From Luzula sylvatica (taxonomy: Eukaryota > Streptophyta > Magnoliopsida > Poales > Juncaceae), in NCBI GenBank assembly GCA_946800325.1, contig OX326960.1:23947708-24011707 (forward strand): a stretch of 64,000 nt of DNA. Direction: 5' to 3'. Positions 26,431-36,332 of this stretch are shown piece by piece. The notes under the pieces were generated by a model. The model saw nothing but the letters and a program-made list of their open reading frames with translations, was not told the origin of the DNA and made no database searches. Positions within the stretch are counted from its first letter, which is position 1. The number at the start of each line of letters is the position of its first letter. Made by a program: the position numbers and the translations under genes.

Positions 26431-26869
26431 GGAAACAAATTGAGAGTTTGTTCAGGATAATGGATTTTAAAATACATACCTTTGCAGGGGTTAAATCGTC
26501 GTCGTCGCCTCAATGAGGACCGCGGAATCGTCGTCGTCGTCGCCATTTTCTTCCCTTTTGCTGAATTTTTGTAATCACCAAAGAGGCAAAAAAATAGAGT
26601 TACAATATATGCCAAAAAATCGAAGGCAATCGAAAAAGAATGTTACCTTACAACCTCAATTGAATCAAGAAAAGGAAATTGAATCAAGAAAAGAAAATTG
26701 AAGTCAATCTTCAAATTAGTAGCCCAAAATACAAACAAATCATTCCCAATTGTTTTTTTCAAACAATAGATGACAGAAAATGAAGAACTAAAAGCCCTAG
26801 TTAGAACATAAATACCTAAATCCTCAAACCCCAAGTCGAGATAAGTAATCAGAAAAGCAAACATGTTCG

Positions 26870-27235
26870 AAATCAGTGGAAGAATGGCCGTCGGCTTTGT
26901 CATCACTCGTCGTGGCTGCCGTTTCGTCTCGTTTTCTGCGCGAGCACAGCGATTCGCCCTTCGAAGCAGGGTAAGAAGCAAGCTAGAAAGAATTATCAGG
27001 TGATGCGGCTGCTGCCATGTCCATGGCCGTCGGTTTCTCCCTTTGATTTTGCCCTTTTTCGTGAGAAAATTCGTCCTTGTGTCGCCTCCTCCGCTGGTCG
27101 GTAGCCTGTTTTCTCTACGTCTCGCGTGCAGAGGGCTGCTCTCCTTTCTCTCTCGCCAGAATTCGCAAAACCCTAGATACAATCGAAAAATCGTGAGAGA
27201 AGTGAATTTATTCAGAGAAGCGGTGCTACAGTAAC
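26870..27235 (-). other. GC-rich exon-like segment near the Helitron 5' end
   Basis: Unlike its surroundings this stretch is GC-rich and reads tctagggttttgcgaattc (a plant-leader-like sequence) and then an ATG followed by DMAAAASPDNSF before a stop. It may be a captured 5' leader and first exon of some gene. I cannot name the donor. Confidence 0.35.
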
Positions 27236-27300
27236 TGCGACGTGGAAGCGAGATTTTGCGGCCCAATCAAGCCGATTAGAACTATTATAGATAAAAAAAA

Positions 27301-27319
27301 AATAGATTGGTTTAAAGTT
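27301..27319 (+). repeat. 19-bp direct repeat flanking the Helitron, right copy
   Basis: Identical to 23334-23352. Helitrons make no target duplication, so the pair needs another explanation. Confidence 0.7.
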
Positions 27320-27589
27320 TAGATTATTATTATTATTATTATTATTCACTTCCTTCCATTTATTTTATATTTCGTCGATCTAAATTTTCTTTTTATTTTA
27401 TTTTTTTGTTAACGAATTTTGCTAATCTTTGTTACCTGTTTTATTATAATATTATTTATCATTAGATGGAAGATCAGCACTTAGAAAAGAAAGAATCATT
27501 ATTTTGTTGTAAAATTGGTTGAAATAACTATGCCAATTTAATGTTGTTACGTGTAATAAAACAATTGAAAAATTTATGACAAACAATTA

Positions 27590-27624
27590 AAAAATCCGCG
27601 GCGAAGTCGCAGGTATTTTACTGG
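27590..27624 (+). mobile_element. Helitron-type 3' terminus
   Basis: Reads ccgcggcgaagtcgc (hairpin-like), then aggtattttactgg, and is followed by T. CTGG fits the CTRR end rule. The matching 5' end was not found; the element may be an older one into which the 23361-27291 Helitron inserted. Confidence 0.5.
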
Positions 27625-28192
27625 TTGATAATATTTCTCTTACTTATTCCTTCCTAACCAACATGCTCAAATTAAATTAAAAACATACTCATATCATATA
27701 ATTCCCCTTATTTCAACGAGATATCACATGGCTATTGGCAACGTCTGATTATAAGATTCAGCATCATCAATCCATTCACAGACATTTTTCGGTTCTAATT
27801 GATATTTTAGCCGTAGTCAGCCTTTATTTAAGGGCAATCATTATTCCCATAATATATATACGATTCATAATTTGTAGGCATAGTCAACAATTCTGATTCT
27901 TTTTGTGTTGTCCACGCCTCTAACAAACTAGTAACAAATCAATATAGCAAAAAGATGAATAAGTTAGCAAATCCATTTTCTTTACGAACCTAATCTCGTG
28001 CTTATTAAATTGATCTGATTCCAATAGTAACACAGCTGGCCAATTTATTAAATAAATAATCATATTGACGACATATTTTTCCTTGCAAGAACGTGCTAAA
28101 TTGCAATCTCAGTCTACGTATTTTCATGCACATACAATTATTGTTCAGTACTGGAAATTCTTTTCTACGTAACGTACTCAAAGTCATCTTCT

Positions 28193-28200
28193 TATAAATA
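28193..28200 (+). promoter_or_regulatory. TATA box of the peroxidase gene
   Basis: tataaata, 64 bp before the ATG at 28264, a normal plant TATA-to-ATG distance with a short leader. Confidence 0.75.
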
Positions 28201-28263
28201 GCAAGCCAATGCACTGTTCTTCATCATCTTTCTCTCCACCAATACATCCTTCTTATTAATATC

Positions 28264-29967
28264 ATGAGGACTAAGGTTTCCATTTTGCTGTCGTGTTTAA
28301 TATATTCTATCGCCCTCCAAGCCATGCTTCCAGAGGTCTTCGGTCTCAAGGGTAGTCGAGGATATCAGGGAGACGAAGATAAATGCCCCTCTGGTCTTTC
28401 AGTAGGATATTACAATTGCAAAGCTAGATGCCCCGATGCAGAAGCCACAGTGAAGAGGGTAGTGGACGGTTATCTGTGCAATAACCGGGGCTTGGGTGCC
28501 GGTCTCATCCGCTTATTCTTCCACGATTGCTTTGTCAGGGTAAAATTCCTTCATTGCCTCCTAGATTATATTGTTGGGATTTTATTTTATTTTTTTCTTT
28601 GCATTTTTTTTTTGCATTAAACGCCGTAGGCATATTGTTGGGATTTTATGGCTCTGATGAATTGATTTGATTTGAGAAGATTTTATGGATTTTAGATTGG
28701 AGATGGATATCAAATATGACTACAATATCCGAGAAATGGAAGATAGTATCTGACGTGAATTGAATTTTTTTTTTATTATAAAAAAGATACACAACCCAAT
28801 GGGTGCACACTAGAATAATTGGATAGATACAACGTATCAAATAACACACAATAATAATAAATAGATACAATATTTCGAGATAAGGGTGAGATTATTTTCT
28901 CTAGTCCTTATTCTAATTTTTCACATAATTTTTTTTCTCTTTTTCTGGAGATTTTCTCTTTTTAAAAACATATGAGATGAGTTGCATTTATAGATCACAT
29001 GCACCCTCTCAATACAACTATTGATTTATCTAGATACTTCTATTCTATCTAATAGACACATATATCTCACATTCACATACAAATACATTGAATATCATCA
29101 TGTCCTAATAATACTATTAATTAAAAAAAACATTAATTTTAATATATATCGTGTTGCATTGAAATTTCTAAACCATAATAACAAAGAATTAACGTTATTT
29201 TATACGTGCAATAGGGTTGCGATGCTTCGGTCTTGCTCAATCAGTCAAACAGCAACCCGAACCCAGAGAAATTTGCCAACCCTAATCTGTCCCTCCGAGG
29301 CTTCGAAATAATTGATGCTGCTAAACGAGAACTCGAAAAAACCTGTGCAGGCAAAGTCTCATGTGCTGATATCATCGCCTTTGCGGCCCGTGATGCTTCT
29401 AATTATCTCGGGGACATCTCATACGATATCCCTTCAGGTAGGTACGACGGAAAGGTATCTGATGCAACCGAGACCTCCTCACTCCCTCCTCCCTCCTTCA
29501 ACCTCCAACAGTTAAACGACTCCTTCATAGCCAAAGGGTTATCTACAGTTGATTTGGTGGCTCTCTTAGGGTCGCACTCTATTGGCCAGGCCCACTGTTC
29601 TTCTTTTTCGAGCCGTCTTCGCCCCACCTTTGACCCCACAATGAATGAAACATTGGCAACATCCCTAAATACTACTTATTGCCCGCCAAATGCACCTTCC
29701 AGCACTGTTGTTCCTCAAGATTTTGTTACGTCGAATAACCTTGACAAACAATACTACGCGAATGTTTTAACAAACAACGTTCTTTTCTTTTCGGATTGGA
29801 GCTTGAGGACGAGCATCGAAACGCAAAACCTGGTTCAAAGTTACAACAATGATAATGAGCTATTCAAGAGAAGTTTCGGGCAATCCATGATTAACTTGGG
29901 CAACATTGGAGTGCTTAGTGAGAACCAGGGCGAGATCCGATCAACATGCAGTGCTACTAAGGATTAG
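28264..29967 (+). CDS. Class III secretory peroxidase, two exons
   Basis: Haem peroxidase of the plant secretory type, oxidising phenolics with H2O2 in the cell wall or vacuole. Exon 1 is 28264-28539 and exon 2 is 29215-29967 (GT..AG intron), giving 342 residues. Residues 1-~27 are a hydrophobic signal peptide. The distal haem site is [20 protein letters not shown] with catalytic Arg83 and His87. The proximal haem ligand is in [17 protein letters not shown] (His213); the usual core is [22 protein letters not shown] and the C-terminal STC are also family marks. Most class III genes have three introns at fixed places; only one is kept here, just after CFVR. Extra cysteines occur near the mature N-terminus ([20 protein letters not shown]) and at YLCNN. 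The active site is complete, so it is probably functional. Confidence 0.93.
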
Positions 29968-30077
29968 GAATGTTTGTTTCAAGTTAATTCTCAGTTCTCA
30001 TGCGGTCATGCTTTTCCATACATGTATTTGTAATTGTTCATTTTTTTTTTATAGAATAGCATGCATTTGTTATTGTA

Positions 30078-30085
30078 ATATTATG

Positions 30086-30147
<62 letters not shown>
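30078..30147. repeat. (TA)n microsatellite
   Basis: About 30 TA dinucleotides downstream of the peroxidase gene, just before the Helitron-like start near 30183. Confidence 0.9.
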
Positions 30148-30151
<4 letters not shown>

Positions 30152-30355
30152 TCGTGAATGGCCTGTGAAAAATAAAATTAATTCTACTAATACAATTTAC
30201 AAACACTTTTCTTAATTATTGTAATGTCACGTTATTTTTTCTGCCAACTGGATTTCAAAATACACACTTAATTACAATTTTATGTCGCATACTCACGCCC
30301 CACGCCTCTCTTCAAGCCTTTTCGTTCGCCTCCTTCTGTCCTTCAACATCTCACA

Positions 30356-30599
30356 CAGGGGCGGATCCAGAACGAATATATAGGGGGGGCCGAATTTTAT
30401 AGGGGGGGCCGGATTAAAAAAAAATTTAGAATACGTAGCCTGAGGGTTTCGAACTCAAGACCTCACACTTCCTAAACACATGTTTTACCACTGCACTATC
30501 TTAATCTTTGTGTAATATAGACAAATTTATCATAATTATTACTTCGAAACCAACGAAATCACCTTCATTCTTCACTAAATTTTTCGTTTTCGATTTCAT

Positions 30600-30632
<33 letters not shown>

Positions 30633-30670
30633 CGGGCCTCCCGCTCGCCCCCCCCCCCCCCCCCCCCCTG
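30356..30670 (+). mobile_element. hAT-like MITE with G and C homopolymers
   Basis: Begins caggggcggatcc and ends ccccccctg, flanked by identical 8-bp direct repeats atctcaca (30348-30355 and 30671-30678). It carries a run of 32 G at 30601-30632 and about 21 C at 30648-30668. The flanking DNA also contains a ~55-bp near-repeat (cacgcctctcttcaa) on each side. Confidence 0.7.
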
Positions 30671-30880
30671 ATCTCACACAGATCCCACGCAGTCACGCCT
30701 CTCTTCAATTTTCATTCCGCGTCCTTCTACATCTCACGGTACTTCTTGACGCCTCTTTCTATTAATACATTAATTGAAGGCCTCATATTTATTTGGCCCA
30801 TGCAAATAAATATATCACATATATTATTTGCAAACCCAATAATTTTCGGCCTATACAAATAATTTAATTCTTCTAAAATA

Positions 30881-30961
30881 ATACATAAGAAAGAATATGA
30901 TATTCATATCGAAATACCATACACATATTTCGATATGAATATCATATTCTTTCTTATGTAT
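30881..30961. repeat. Perfect 36-bp inverted repeat (hairpin)
   Basis: Left arm 30881-30916, starting atacataagaaagaatatga, is exactly complementary to the right arm 30926-30961, ending ttctttcttatgtat. The loop is nine bases. No mismatch is present. Confidence 0.9.
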
Positions 30962-31029
30962 AAAGTTAACAAAATCGGAGCCCATACATGAGGCCACGTC
31001 ACCAGGGGTCTTTTTGTAAAAAAAAATAT

Positions 31030-31580
31030 TTTTTTCACATTTTGGTCCTTTTTTATTTACATTTAGGTCCTTTTTATTTTGAAAAAATTGCATTTTGGTC
31101 CTTTTTATTTACATTTTGGTCCTTTTTTATTTATATTTAGGTCCTTTTTATTTTGAAAAAATTGCATTTTGGTCCTTTTTATTTACATTTTGGTCCTTTT
31201 TTATTTACATTTTGGTCCTTTTTATTTACATTTGGTCCTTTCAAGTTTGAAAAATTACACTTTGGTCCAGGGGCCTGTTTGAAAAAAATTTATTTACATT
31301 TTGGTCCTTTTTATTTACATTTTGGTCCTTTTTATTTGAAAAAACTATATTTTGATCCTTTCTATTTACATTTTTGTCCTTTTAAGTTTAGAAACTTACA
31401 TTTTGGTCCTTCATATTTACATCTTGATCCTCTTTTATTTACATGTCGGTCATTTTTTACATTTTTGAATTTACATTATAGTTCTTTTTATTTATATCTT
31501 GGTCCTTTTCAGTTTTAGTTCACACTTTGGTACTTTTTATTAGCATTTTGGTCCTTTTTAATTTAAATTTCGGTCCTTTT
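31030..31580. repeat. 21-22-bp minisatellite
   Basis: More than 20 units of the type cattttggtcctttttattta, partly mutated towards the right. The open frame across it (FGPFYLHFGPF-like) is an artefact of the repeat period being a multiple of three. Confidence 0.9.
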
Positions 31581-32459
31581 TTACATTATTAATAATTCCT
31601 CTCATCTCATGCCTCCACATCACCACCTTATTATGCCTCCCTATCATCACTTTACTTGGAAAATTTTCAAAAGACTCCTTAAATTTTTAGATATTGTAAA
31701 AAACAATTAATTTACATATGTATTCGTTTAAAAAAAATGCTTTTTTAATTTAAAAAAATTCTTAAACTTTTTGTAATATATAATAATTAAAAAAAATTAC
31801 TATATGCTATATGTTATATAATTTTAATATTTCATTCATTACAAATATTCAACTTATGTATTATTTTTCTTGAAAAACTAACATAAAATTATAATAAGTT
31901 GAACAATATTATTAAAAGAACATCTTGCAAATATTTAAAAATAAAATATCATAAAAACTATTAAAAAATACATAAAAGGAAAACTAAAATGAAAAGTAGA
32001 TGTTTAAATAGATATTTTCTATGAATATATTTGCAAGATGTTTATTTATTATTATTTAATGTTAGTTTTTTATGAATAAAGAATGGAATATTAAAATTAT
32101 ATAAACAAAATATGTAATAATTAAATTTTTTTTAAATCACTACACGTTAAGAAGTGTTTATGAATTTTCTTAAAATTAATAAAAAATAACAAAAATAACT
32201 TTTCATTATTACATATGAGATTTGGAGGGTATTTTGGAAAAAAAAAATTAATATCATCCATAAGGAGTATTTTAAAATAAAAGTTTGGTAAAGAGTTTTT
32301 TTTTGGAGTTTACGAAAAGATAGAGAATTTTTTACAATATCCAAAAAAAATTAGAGGGTTAAAAATATACCAAATCACGGATGTGTGAATAATCATGACA
32401 AACTCGAGGGCTCCCGCGCAATTGCGCGGGGAAAAAGCTAGTATACATATCATTTAGAG

Positions 32460-33447
32460 AATATCGGTTCGTCCAACAAGACTAACACATTGGTGTGACC
32501 TAGTAGGTTCGATTAATTTAACAACAAACCAAACTTAGTTCATAAATCAGAAGCAGCATCTAGTAAGCCATTGTGATCACCCAAATTAAAACGAATGATT
32601 CGTGATCATTTTCCTAGCAAGATAGTCATCAGACTTAATCCTTTTGTTCTACGATACTTGATAATCACAAGGCATGATTATCATGTCAACTTTTATTTGA
32701 TTAGCATCATTTTTCCGATCGACAATTAGACTGACAAAAGACAAAATGATATTACAACCAAGTGTTAATATCATTATGAGCATGGCCATGCATTTCTTCA
32801 GTCCCAATTCGACGGGTGGTCAAATGTATCTCCGCTAAAGAAGGAACAAATTCCGTCTTGGTTGCTCACATTCCTCGTCGTGCTTCATTTTATACCCTAC
32901 AACATCCTATCAGCCATCGGTCAAGACGACATAGAAATGTATCAAAGTATGAAGTTCCACACACATGAATCCATGACAACCTCAGGTCGTAGGAATAATC
33001 AGATTATCTGTAATGGGAATCACTGATGACAATAACCATGCATCTTCACATTTGGTGGTCATTCCAGTATGTAATCTCTATTACATACCTATGTTCCAAA
33101 CTTGATAACCAATATCCATGGTTATTAAAACGTAACCGTCATTTTGCAAACATACTAGTGTGAGTACATAACCTTCCTAGGTAAGTCTGTTTGTCTCTAC
33201 AAACATCATATGTACTACTAGGGATTACTTTTAGAATGACATCTTGTTTGATTCATAGTTTCACTATCAAAGTCAGGTACTTTTATGATATGATCGAAAT
33301 TGTCATTCATGATTTATTCTTTTAAGATTAAAATCAAAATCATATACACTTAACAATAATAATGATAAGAAATTTCTATCGAATAAATAATGTTGTATTA
33401 CAGAATCCTTCGTAACTATTACATATGCCTAGAACACTACACCTTCA
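32460..33447. mobile_element. Truncated LTR, family of the 34096-35761 solo LTR
   Basis: Shares diverged blocks with the solo LTR: gtgatcacccaaattaaa against atgactacccaaattaaa, gagcatggccatgcatttc against gagcgtggccacgcatttc, and catgacaacctcaggtc against tgataacctcaggtc. Its right end accttca (to 33447) matches the solo LTR's ccttca end and interrupts the Copia reading frame. About 600 bp of the left part are missing next to the Helitron end at 32441. Confidence 0.7.
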
Positions 33448-34090
33448 CCTTAGAGGCGAGAAAGAAAACAGAAGTATACCAAGAAAAATCATCTATAAAA
33501 TGCACAATATATCTAAATCCGGAGTTAGCAACAATTTGTGTGGGGCCACAAACATCAGAGTCAAGTAATTCAAGTGGCGAAGAAAATTTGGAAGGAGACA
33601 AAACAAATGTCAATCTACATGATTTTCCAAGCATGCAAGAATGACAAAAATCTAATGTGCGATTATTACAACCCAAATTATGTTTATGTAATAGCGTTTT
33701 GACTAAAAAAAATGACAAATACGTTGATGCCAAATATTCGCCGAGACGCGTTCACTAATGAGAGGAGAAGGTGTAGAAGAAGAAGAGCGCTCATAGTGAT
33801 ATAACCGATCTTCGAGATGACCACAAATAAGTGTTTTATTTGAAATTGGGCCCTTGATAAAACAATAAAATGGGGTAAATTCTAAAGAAATTTTATTTTC
33901 TTTAAGAAATTGAGAAATGCTTATAATATTTTTTGTAATTCTTGGAACATGTAGTACGTTGGAGAGAAGCATATTTTTGCCATTTGATTTAATTATACTT
34001 TAACCAATATTTTGAATAGTAAGACATTTCCCGCTATCTACACGGATTTGGTCGTTACATTTGTAAGGAGCAAAGGAAGAGAGTGAGTTG
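33448..34090 (-). pseudogene. Ty1/Copia pol remnant (GAG-pre-integrase and integrase start)
   Basis: Reads in the order SNVLHVPRITKNIISISQF, NIWHQRICHF, CHSCMLGKSCRL, PLELLDSDVCGPTQ, FRYIVHFIDDFSWYT and FFLASK. These are the spacer, the integrase zinc-binding region and the catalytic-core start of Copia polyproteins. In-frame stops are present, for example after TIQNIG. It continues the protein interrupted by the solo LTR at 34096-35761 and is itself cut off by the LTR fragment ending at 33447. Dead element. Confidence 0.88.
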
Positions 34091-34095
34091 AGATT
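34091..34095. repeat. Target duplication of solo LTR, left
   Basis: agatt, repeated exactly at 35762-35766. Confidence 0.8.
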
Positions 34096-35761
34096 TGTTA
34101 GGTTTTCGGGCAACCTTATTGCACAGCGGAACTTACCCGAACCCCTTAAGCCATGGATATGTGTATCGTTAATTAGATACGAAGGAAGAGTTTAAAATAT
34201 TTCACCTCAGATTTAGTTCAAATCTGGTTGAAGGAAGTTTGCAGAGATCACGTTGGTATGCTCGAACCGGCACCACCCTCTATCGGTATCCACACGCGAC
34301 TCATCTAGACTGGATGTGAAGACCTCCGATGCTAGTCGGATCCTTCCTCCCTTCAGAAAATCTATTTGGCTTCTCTTTTCTTTCACAAAGAAATTATGCC
34401 TCAAAGATTGAATCAATCTCTTTCATAAAGAGGTTTGGTGTGTATTAATAATCAAGTGGAAAACTCTTAGGATTCCAAATCAAGTGAAAAATTCTTAGGA
34501 TTCCAACCCCAAAAATATTTTCATCAAATGAATGATATCCTGGGTATTAATACCATGCATCCATACATGCATGTAGCATTCAATTCATGCTTTACACCTT
34601 CTGTTCGAACAGAATAATATCCTCGTTCGAACAGAATAATATCCTCGTTCAAACTGAATAATATCTATGTATTTGATTTTCTGTGTCCAGTCCAAACTTG
34701 TCTTTGTGTGTGACCCTATAGGTTTATTTAATGTTGGCAGCATATTAAATCTCTATTTAAATATGCAAATCATAATTGGCCTCTAGCAAGGCATTATGAC
34801 TACCCAAATTAAATAAATGATTTTGATCATAACCTATTTATCAAATAGACAAATTACTAGCTCTCTTGTTCATATGATATCTGTTGATCAAAGGCATGGT
34901 AAAATGTCATCCTTTCTAAATCAACTTAACTATTTCCCGATATAGAATTAGATTGAATATTCAATTAATATTAACAACACATGTTAATCTTATTGAGCGT
35001 GGCCACGCATTTCCTTCAATCCTAATTCATCAGGGGGCCCTGAGAGATATCTCTTTCAATCATGAAAGGAACAACTTCCATCTTGGTTATTTACATTCTC
35101 CAACATGCTTCATGTAATACCCAATGATGATCTTGATTACCCGGTTAAAGATAACAAAGAAACATATCTAAGTATCACAATTCACAGGTGAGAAATCTAA
35201 TGATAACCTCAGGTCAAAGAACTAAAATTCTATTTGTTTATGAGAATATATATAATGACAATAGCCATGTATATTCTCATAAGTTGGTCAGTCCAATATG
35301 TAGTCTCTAATACATATCTATATTCCATATTTGACATCACTACATCTCTATGTATTCCATGTCCATGATCAGTAAAACATAATCATCTCATATGCGAATA
35401 TACTGGTGTACATATATATTCTATTTCCTTAGACATGTATATCTCTATATACATCATATATATGACCAGGGACATTTAGAATCGTATTACATTCATTGAT
35501 ACAGTTTTACTATCATAATCACATATTATGATGATGTATAAACTAGTGATACAATTCAAGGCTTATTCACATATTCCTAAATATGTTAAATAACCAGTAC
35601 ACGTATTAAATGAAACTTTAATTCAATATTAAAATATTAGATCAACAAACATAAATAATAATGATCATTCGTTTACATACAAGCTAAACAGTTCAGCCTA
35701 GGATATTATTTAGTTCAGCCCAGGGCATTATTTCATTCAGCCTAGGACATTATTTCCTTCA
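34096..35761. mobile_element. Solo LTR inserted into the Copia element
   Basis: Starts tgttagg and ends ccttca, with the canonical TG..CA termini, and is flanked by the 5-bp duplication agatt. Removing it and one duplicate restores a continuous Copia frame from the protease into the pre-integrase region. It has no internal coding region, so it is a solo LTR of 1,666 bp left by recombination. The LTR fragment at 32460-33447 is a diverged relative. Confidence 0.82.
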
Positions 35762-35766
35762 AGATT

Positions 35767-36320
35767 AGCGGTGACGTTATCTGTGGCTCCGGAATTAAGG
35801 TACCATTCATCCGAGGAAGCGGAAAAAGAATGCTCGGGAAGGTTGACTTGCGGTTCATTGGAAGATTGAGGAATGTGCCAACATTGTTTCGCATCATGAT
35901 TTGGTTTTACACACCGTTTGCATTTGAGACCATTTGCGCACGTATTATTATTATTGTTGTTAATATTATTATTATTATTGTAGCCTCCACGAGTGTTGCA
36001 ACCGCGACCACGATCACGGTCGCGAGCACAAAGGAGCAATAAACTTGAGTAGCAAATGCCTCACAAAGCGATTTTCAAATATATTTTGGGCCTGGAGCAG
36101 GGCCCAGAATTGAATTGGGGTGATGGTTCATATTTGGAGACGAATTAGTTCGAGCTTGAGTATTGGCCTTGGGCCCTAATATTTGGCCCACTGCATTGAG
36201 CAAGGTTGTTAAGCCAGGAACTGGAGATGGCTCATGAGAATGTGAACCGGAGAAGGGAACATACGAGTGATGATGTCCTTTAAAGAAGATCAATGCGAAA
36301 ATATACATATACAATAAATG
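35767..36320 (-). pseudogene. Ty1/Copia gag end and protease start
   Basis: Contains the gag zinc knuckle CKRCVKPNHDAKQC (C-X2-C-X4-H-X4-C), preceded by an Asn-rich microsatellite tract and an Arg-rich stretch. The protease region WYLNSGATDNVTANL follows; the active-site motif DSGA is NSGA here, so the catalytic Asp is lost. The upstream part to about 36320 is Pro/Ser/His-rich gag sequence. The SIRE-like LTR at 36333 cuts it off. Confidence 0.82.
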
Positions 36321-36332
36321 AACGTATGCGTT

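Larger units (their letters stand above)
23361..27291 (-). mobile_element. Helitron with captured cysteine synthase and DA1-LIM gene fragments
   Basis: Rolling-circle-type element read on the minus strand. The 5' end at 27291 reads TCTATAATAG, matching the TCTMTAYTA-like Helitron start. The 3' end reads a GC hairpin (cgcgcaaatgcgcg) followed by ggttcaacgctag, so it terminates CTAG at 23361. It sits exactly between A (23360) and T (27292), the AT target Helitrons use. No Rep/helicase gene is present, so it is non-autonomous. Inside, in element order, are a GC-rich exon-like stretch, a three-copy ~130-bp repeat, the cysteine synthase fragment, a minisatellite and the LIM fragment. Both gene fragments lie in the element's own sense direction and keep splice sites, typical of gene capture. 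Confidence 0.85.
30183..32441 (+). mobile_element. Probable Helitron-like element
   Basis: The 3' end is strong: a perfect palindrome cccgcgcaattgcgcggg at 32413-32430, then gaaaaagctag ending CTAG at 32441 and followed by T. The candidate 5' end is tctactaatacaatttac at 30183, close to the Helitron 5' consensus, but the base before it is T rather than A, so the start is less certain. No Rep/helicase is present. The interior contains a G/C-homopolymer hAT element, a perfect hairpin and a 21-bp minisatellite. Confidence 0.6.

Noticed and set aside
26643..27266. 207-residue minus-strand open frame
   Set aside because: The composition is Arg/Leu-rich with no recognisable domain. It lies in the Helitron 5' region and probably reflects captured non-coding or first-exon sequence in a wrong frame.
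31153..31518. Repetitive FGPFYLHFGPF-type open frame
   Set aside because: It is an artefact of a 21-bp minisatellite whose period is a multiple of three; no start context or family.
31030..31580. Possible CRISPR-like array of short repeats
   Set aside because: The units are directly adjacent with no unique spacers, and the DNA is plant nuclear; it is a minisatellite. The same holds for the arrays at 36960-37585 and 62196-64000.
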